From Stenotrophomonas acidaminiphila (GTDB lineage: Bacteria > Pseudomonadota > Gammaproteobacteria > Xanthomonadales > Xanthomonadaceae): a stretch of 64,000 bases of DNA. Positions within the stretch are counted from its first letter, which is position 1, and every line of letters starts with the position of its first letter. Positions 61,500-64,000 of the stretch are shown piece by piece. The translations under genes were made by a program, and so were the position numbers. The notes below the pieces were generated by a model. The model saw only the letters and a program-made list of their open reading frames with translations, had not been told where the DNA came from and ran no database searches. The stretch lies in contig CP019797.1 of NCBI GenBank assembly GCA_002951995.1, positions 1,968,501-2,032,500 of the forward strand, written 5' to 3'.

Positions 61500-61916
61500 T
61501 TACGACGCAAAGTAGTGCAATTGAATGCAAGAGGTTCTTTCTTTTCAGCCAATTGCATTGAATTGCGCTCTCTTGCGCAAAATTGCGCTTGCGGCCGTCG
61601 ATTAACCGCTGAATTGCCTTGTTTTGCATAAAGTTGCCTAAAAAACACCGCTTCCACGAAAGTTCAGCCAGCCCAAATGCTGCGCGCTGTCCATGTTGTC
61701 CACAGCCGCAATGCGTTAAAGAGCTTTTAAAGTTAAAAAAGCAGTTAAAGCGCGCGCGCGTTACACTTTTGGAAAGCCTTGTGCCGCAAGGGTTTGAGGG
61801 GTGGTTGCGTTCCTGAAAGCACGAAGTGAGCGTTCCTGAAAGCACGTGTCTGGTGTTCCTAAAAGCACGTGGCTATCCACAGAAAGCGTTCCTGAAAGCA
61901 CGTGGCTATCCACAGG
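61500..61916. other. Putative plasmid-type replication origin (oriV)
   Basis: A gene-free region next to the repA 3' end. It holds an inverted repeat GCAATTGAATGCAA/TTGCATTGAATTGC (61517-61530, 61553-61566, one mismatch) and a DnaA-box-like TTGTCCACAG. An AT-rich stretch with repeated GTTAAA follows (61714-61755), then four iterons and two CTATCCACAG boxes. Together this is the layout of an iteron origin. Confidence 0.72.
61807..61902. repeat. Four iterons GCGTTCCTGAAAGCACG
   Basis: Copies at 61807-61823, 61830-61846, 61853-61869 (two changes: GTGTTCCTAAAAGCACG) and 61886-61902. The first three are 23 bp apart, about two helical turns, and the last gap is 33. GTGGCTATCCACAG follows the third and fourth copies. 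This is typical of Rep-binding iterons next to DnaA boxes. Confidence 0.85.
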
Positions 61917-62876
61917 TCAGAGCTGCCTCTTGGGCTTCCTCGCGACAATCCTCTTGTGAGCCGTCAGCGTGGCATGTGGCCGTCCGGTCTGAATGTCGCA
62001 GGCCTCCGCCCTCCGGCCCTTGGGGCCGATGGCATAGATTGTCACCACGTCCCGTTCCACATCGAAGGCCATCAGGTAGTCTGGCAACCCACCACTCTCC
62101 GCCAACGCTTTCACGTCAAAGCGGAATCGACGCAGCGACGCCATGCTGCCGCTCTTTTGGTGCAGAACCGTCATCGAGACGCGCCAACGCGATTGCGAAC
62201 CGCAATGCTTGCGGGCCAACTCGTAGATGCGGCGATCCAACGCCTTGCGCAGACCCCAATAGTCATCCGATAGCGTTAACACTTTCCCAGCATCCACCGA
62301 ACGGAAGAGCCAGCGTGGCAAATCCACCTCGACGGCTACCATTCGATCATCGACGGGAGACTTCTCGACCACCCGCCAACTGTCGATCAAGCCAAAGCCA
62401 CGTCGTTCACGCTGCCCATTCGTCTCGATGTTGGTTTCGACCACCGTGCCTTTCAGGCGGCGCAGCATGTCTTCCATGCGTTCGTAAGCCCGACCGCTGG
62501 CACCACGTCCCGTTGCGATCAGGAAGTCATAGGCGGTAAAGCGCACGGTCGGCGCGATGACGCGGCCCCGGTTCCTGGCTTCCATCAACTGGCTGATGCA
62601 GTAAATCCACAGGTCTTTGTCGTGGATGGTGGCGCAGCCACAAGACCCGGGCATCACAGTCACGGTATTGCCATTGCGCTCGTAGGTACGCACGCGCTTG
62701 TCGCCAGCCTTCAACGCGAACAACGGATACTCCATGCTGGCAATATCATCTTTCGGCGAGGCACCAAAGATGTCCGCTATGAAGAAATCGCCTTGCTGGC
62801 AGCGGCCTGATGCGAGCCGCATGGCAACCTCGCAGTCGATGCGCTCCGCTCGGCTGGTGTTCGGCGCGATGAGCAC
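61917..62876 (-). CDS. repA: Replication initiator protein A
   Basis: A 319-aa RPA-type initiator of plasmids and integrative elements. Recognisable segments are GCATIHDKDLWIYCISQLMEA, FTAYDFLIATGRGASGRAYERM, LPRWLFRSVD and LSDDYWGLRKALDRRIYELARKHCG (residues ~80-240, each in part). It should bind the iterons that lie just past its 3' end. The start is GTG at 62876, 11 nt after the AlpA-like stop, suggesting an operon. Confidence 0.88.
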   Translation of the reverse strand: MLIAPNTSRAERIDCEVAMRLASGRCQQGDFFIADIFGASPKDDIASMEYPLFALKAGDKRVRTYERNGNTVTVMPGSCGCATIHDKDLWIYCISQLMEARNRGRVIAPTVRFTAYDFLIATGRGASGRAYERMEDMLRRLKGTVVETNIETNGQRERRGFGLIDSWRVVEKSPVDDRMVAVEVDLPRWLFRSVDAGKVLTLSDDYWGLRKALDRRIYELARKHCGSQSRWRVSMTVLHQKSGSMASLRRFRFDVKALAESGGLPDYLMAFDVERDVVTIYAIGPKGRRAEACDIQTGRPHATLTAHKRIVARKPKRQL

Positions 62877-62887
62877 GAACTAGCAGC

Positions 62888-63112
62888 TCAGTGCCCGACT
62901 CCAGGGCGTATGGCTTGGACACCCGACAACCTGCGGGCATCAACCCATGCTTCAACCTCCGCCAGATCCCATGCGACGTTTCTGCTGGTGAGCACGATGC
63001 GACGGGGAAACTCTCCGCGCTGCTCCATGTTGTAAATCGTGCGCTCTGCCAGCGGGATCATCGCCAACAGTTTCTTGCGGTTGATGAGCGTCCTGTTCGT
63101 TGTTGTCAGCAT
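62888..63112 (-). CDS. AlpA-like transcriptional regulator
   Basis: A 74-aa MerR-type helix-turn-helix protein: LINRKKLLAMIPLAERTIYNMEQRGEFPRRIVL followed by NVAWDLAEVEAWVDARR. This matches AlpA regulators of prophages and integrative elements. A good ribosome site (AAGGAA) lies 7 nt before the ATG. Divergent from the gene at 63202, so it may control both sides. Confidence 0.86.
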   Translation of the reverse strand: MLTTTNRTLINRKKLLAMIPLAERTIYNMEQRGEFPRRIVLTSRNVAWDLAEVEAWVDARRLSGVQAIRPGVGH

Positions 63113-63165
63113 GCCGTGTTTCCTTCAGCCACTTTAAACGTGCCTGATGGTGCCCCGTGATGCCA

Positions 63166-63194
63166 GTTGCGTCGGCGTATTAGTTGGCTAAAAT
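63166..63194 (+). promoter_or_regulatory. Promoter for the rightward unknown gene
   Basis: TTGCGT (63167-63172) and TAAAAT (63189-63194) are separated by 16 nt. The -10 overlaps an in-frame ATG at 63193 and lies 7 nt before the ATG at 63202. Transcription would thus begin at or near that second ATG. Confidence 0.5.
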
Positions 63195-63201
63195 GGTTGA
63201 C

Positions 63202-63672
63202 ATGAGGAATCCTTCAATCCCGATCTGGGAAGGCTGCTATCCAGCCATTTCGGAAGCCATAGGGCGATTCCAAGGTCGTTGGCGGGCATCTTCAACGGAC
63301 AAGCACAGCGTCCGATTGTTGAAGGAACTGATTGATCCCGTTGTGACCGCCTATGCAGCCACCCTTCCCTTGCGCTATTTGGGCCATGTACCGGGTGTCG
63401 GGCCAGACGTGAAGCCACTCAGCGAGATCGCACGACTGATCGGGTTCAACGCAATGGCTCGGCTGCAACGGCAGCTACTGCGCGCTTTCACGCTCACGAA
63501 CAACCGGTGGTCTGCGCGCGAAAAGCAGTTTGTCGCAACGCTCGAAACATTGATTGAGTTGGTCAGCGCCTGTGCCCGCAAGCGACCAACAAAGTCGAAG
63601 ATTCGTGACACGAATTTGAAGAGTGGGCGCACTCGGGGTTTTGCCGATTTTGCGGGGCAATGGCCGAACTGA
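63202..63672 (+). CDS. Island protein of unknown function
   Basis: A 156-aa protein that I do not recognise. It is mostly alpha-helical with a basic, Arg-rich middle (FNAMARLQRQLLRAFTLTNNRWSAREKQFV) and a Lys-rich end. By its place near AlpA/RepA it could be an element-maintenance or DNA-packaging type gene, but nothing supports a particular choice. I place the start at 63202 because the upstream ATG lies inside a probable -10 box. It overlaps the next gene by 13 nt. Confidence 0.6.
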   Translation: MRNPSIPIWEGCYPAISEAIGRFQGRWRASSTDKHSVRLLKELIDPVVTAYAATLPLRYLGHVPGVGPDVKPLSEIARLIGFNAMARLQRQLLRAFTLTNNRWSAREKQFVATLETLIELVSACARKRPTKSKIRDTNLKSGRTRGFADFAGQWPN

Positions 63673-64000
63673 CTCTATTCGGAAATGGAAGCGAGGCACC
63701 AAAGGCAAATGACCCGGAAGACGTACTGAGACTAAGCAACCTGTACTGTCCTGAACACCGGCCAAGATTGCCAACCGGCGAATGGAATCCCGCATATCGA
63801 AGAGCCAAACGGTCACTGGCGCAGTTCGATCAGGAACTAGCCAGACTCGACCTGCAATCCACAAAAATGCAAGCAGGCCAAGCGCAGTCAGGCGACGCGC
63901 TTATCGACAGCTACGTCTTTCACTATGTCCGCAAGTATGGCTTTCAGCCTGCGGACGAGGCCGAACTGCGCCATCATGCGCGATGGATGGTGGACAACAA
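63660..64000 (+). CDS. Island protein of unknown function, partial (runs off the window)
   Basis: An open frame from an ATG inside the previous gene to the window end, 113 codons with no stop. It begins MAELTLFGNGSEAPKAND, has CPEHRPRLPTGEWNP, a Gln-rich central stretch and FHYVRKYGFQPADEAEL. The start overlap with the previous gene (13 nt, shifted frame) suggests translational coupling. Not recognised; the rest of the protein lies outside. Confidence 0.6.
   Translation, partial: MAELTLFGNGSEAPKANDPEDVLRLSNLYCPEHRPRLPTGEWNPAYRRAKRSLAQFDQELARLDLQSTKMQAGQAQSGDALIDSYVFHYVRKYGFQPADEAELRHHARWMVDN

Larger units (their letters stand above)
52611..64000. mobile_element. Integrated genomic island / integrative element (left end, right end outside window)
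   Basis: From the orphan guaA 3' end onwards the DNA changes: lower GC, plasmid-type genes (TraJ-like, RepA, AlpA-like), an oriT-like and an iteron region, and a defence-like operon. The island continues past base 64000, and no integrase is in the window. The integrase would be expected near the intact guaA at the far right end. The combination resembles an integrative mobilisable or conjugative element. Confidence 0.8.

Noticed and set aside
61807..61902. Repeats considered as a CRISPR array
   Set aside because: Units are 17 bp with 6-16 bp gaps, one copy mutated, no cas genes; they fit iterons with DnaA boxes.
52611..64000. Island as a prophage
   Set aside because: No capsid, tail, terminase or lysis genes seen; oriT, TraJ and RepA point to a plasmid-derived integrative element.

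Overview
The window is a high-GC gammaproteobacterial chromosome segment, most likely from the family Xanthomonadaceae (Lysobacter/Luteimonas/Pseudoxanthomonas/Stenotrophomonas type). The signs are the gene sets dapB-carA-carB, feoA-feoB-DUF6587 and liuC-liuE, a his operon headed by a TrpR-like regulator, mtnB-mtnD-mtnC, and divergent serA / D-2-hydroxyglutarate dehydrogenase genes. I cannot fix the genus from sequence alone. The last 11.4 kb is a different kind of DNA: visibly lower GC, plasmid-type genes and a different gene style.

Layout. 1-2.7 kb: carB (partial), carA, dapB. 2.8-5.3 kb: Fur-controlled ferrous iron uptake. 5.3-9.4 kb: end of a leucine/isovalerate degradation operon, a DUF4189 protein, an SDR, EF-P-like EfpL, a DUF2249 protein. 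9.4-15 kb: DUF4105 and DUF2388 envelope proteins, D2HGDH/serA, a Nudix hydrolase. 15-18.2 kb: tandem APC permeases. 18.3-20.7 kb: methionine salvage. 20.8-28.8 kb: MgtC-like protein, two metallophosphoesterases, a DUF885 lipoprotein, a third APC permease, a C13-like peptidase. 28.9-36.3 kb: the complete his operon with its TrpR-like regulator, operator and promoter. 36.4-38.7 kb: hisS and an FNR-type regulator. 39.4-44.4 kb: thr operon with a leader peptide. 44.7-46.5 kb: EamA exporter, AraC regulator, tRNA-Arg(CCT). 46.7-52.5 kb: amaB-like aldehyde dehydrogenase, DUF4190 protein, methyltransferase, pyrD, murB, EamA exporter.

Mobile island, 52.6 kb to the window end. The left edge carries an orphan copy of the guaA 3' end, a known integration site. 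Inside lies a compact leftward operon: HTH regulator, MmeI-type adenine methyltransferase, DEAD/DEAH helicase, GIY-YIG nuclease, DUF3644 protein and a small ORF. I propose this as a candidate anti-phage/restriction system. To its right are a TraJ-like relaxosome protein with an IncP-like oriT, an iteron and DnaA-box replication origin, RepA, an AlpA-like regulator and two unknown genes, the last running off the window.

Caution on the sequence. Eight genes (dapB, a C13-like peptidase, hisA, hisH, thrA, an EamA gene, murB, the island methyltransferase) each lack exactly one base in a short run of G or C. Several of these genes are normally essential or belong to otherwise intact operons, and the error type is uniform. 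I therefore read these as homopolymer undercalls in the assembly and annotate the genes across the shifts.
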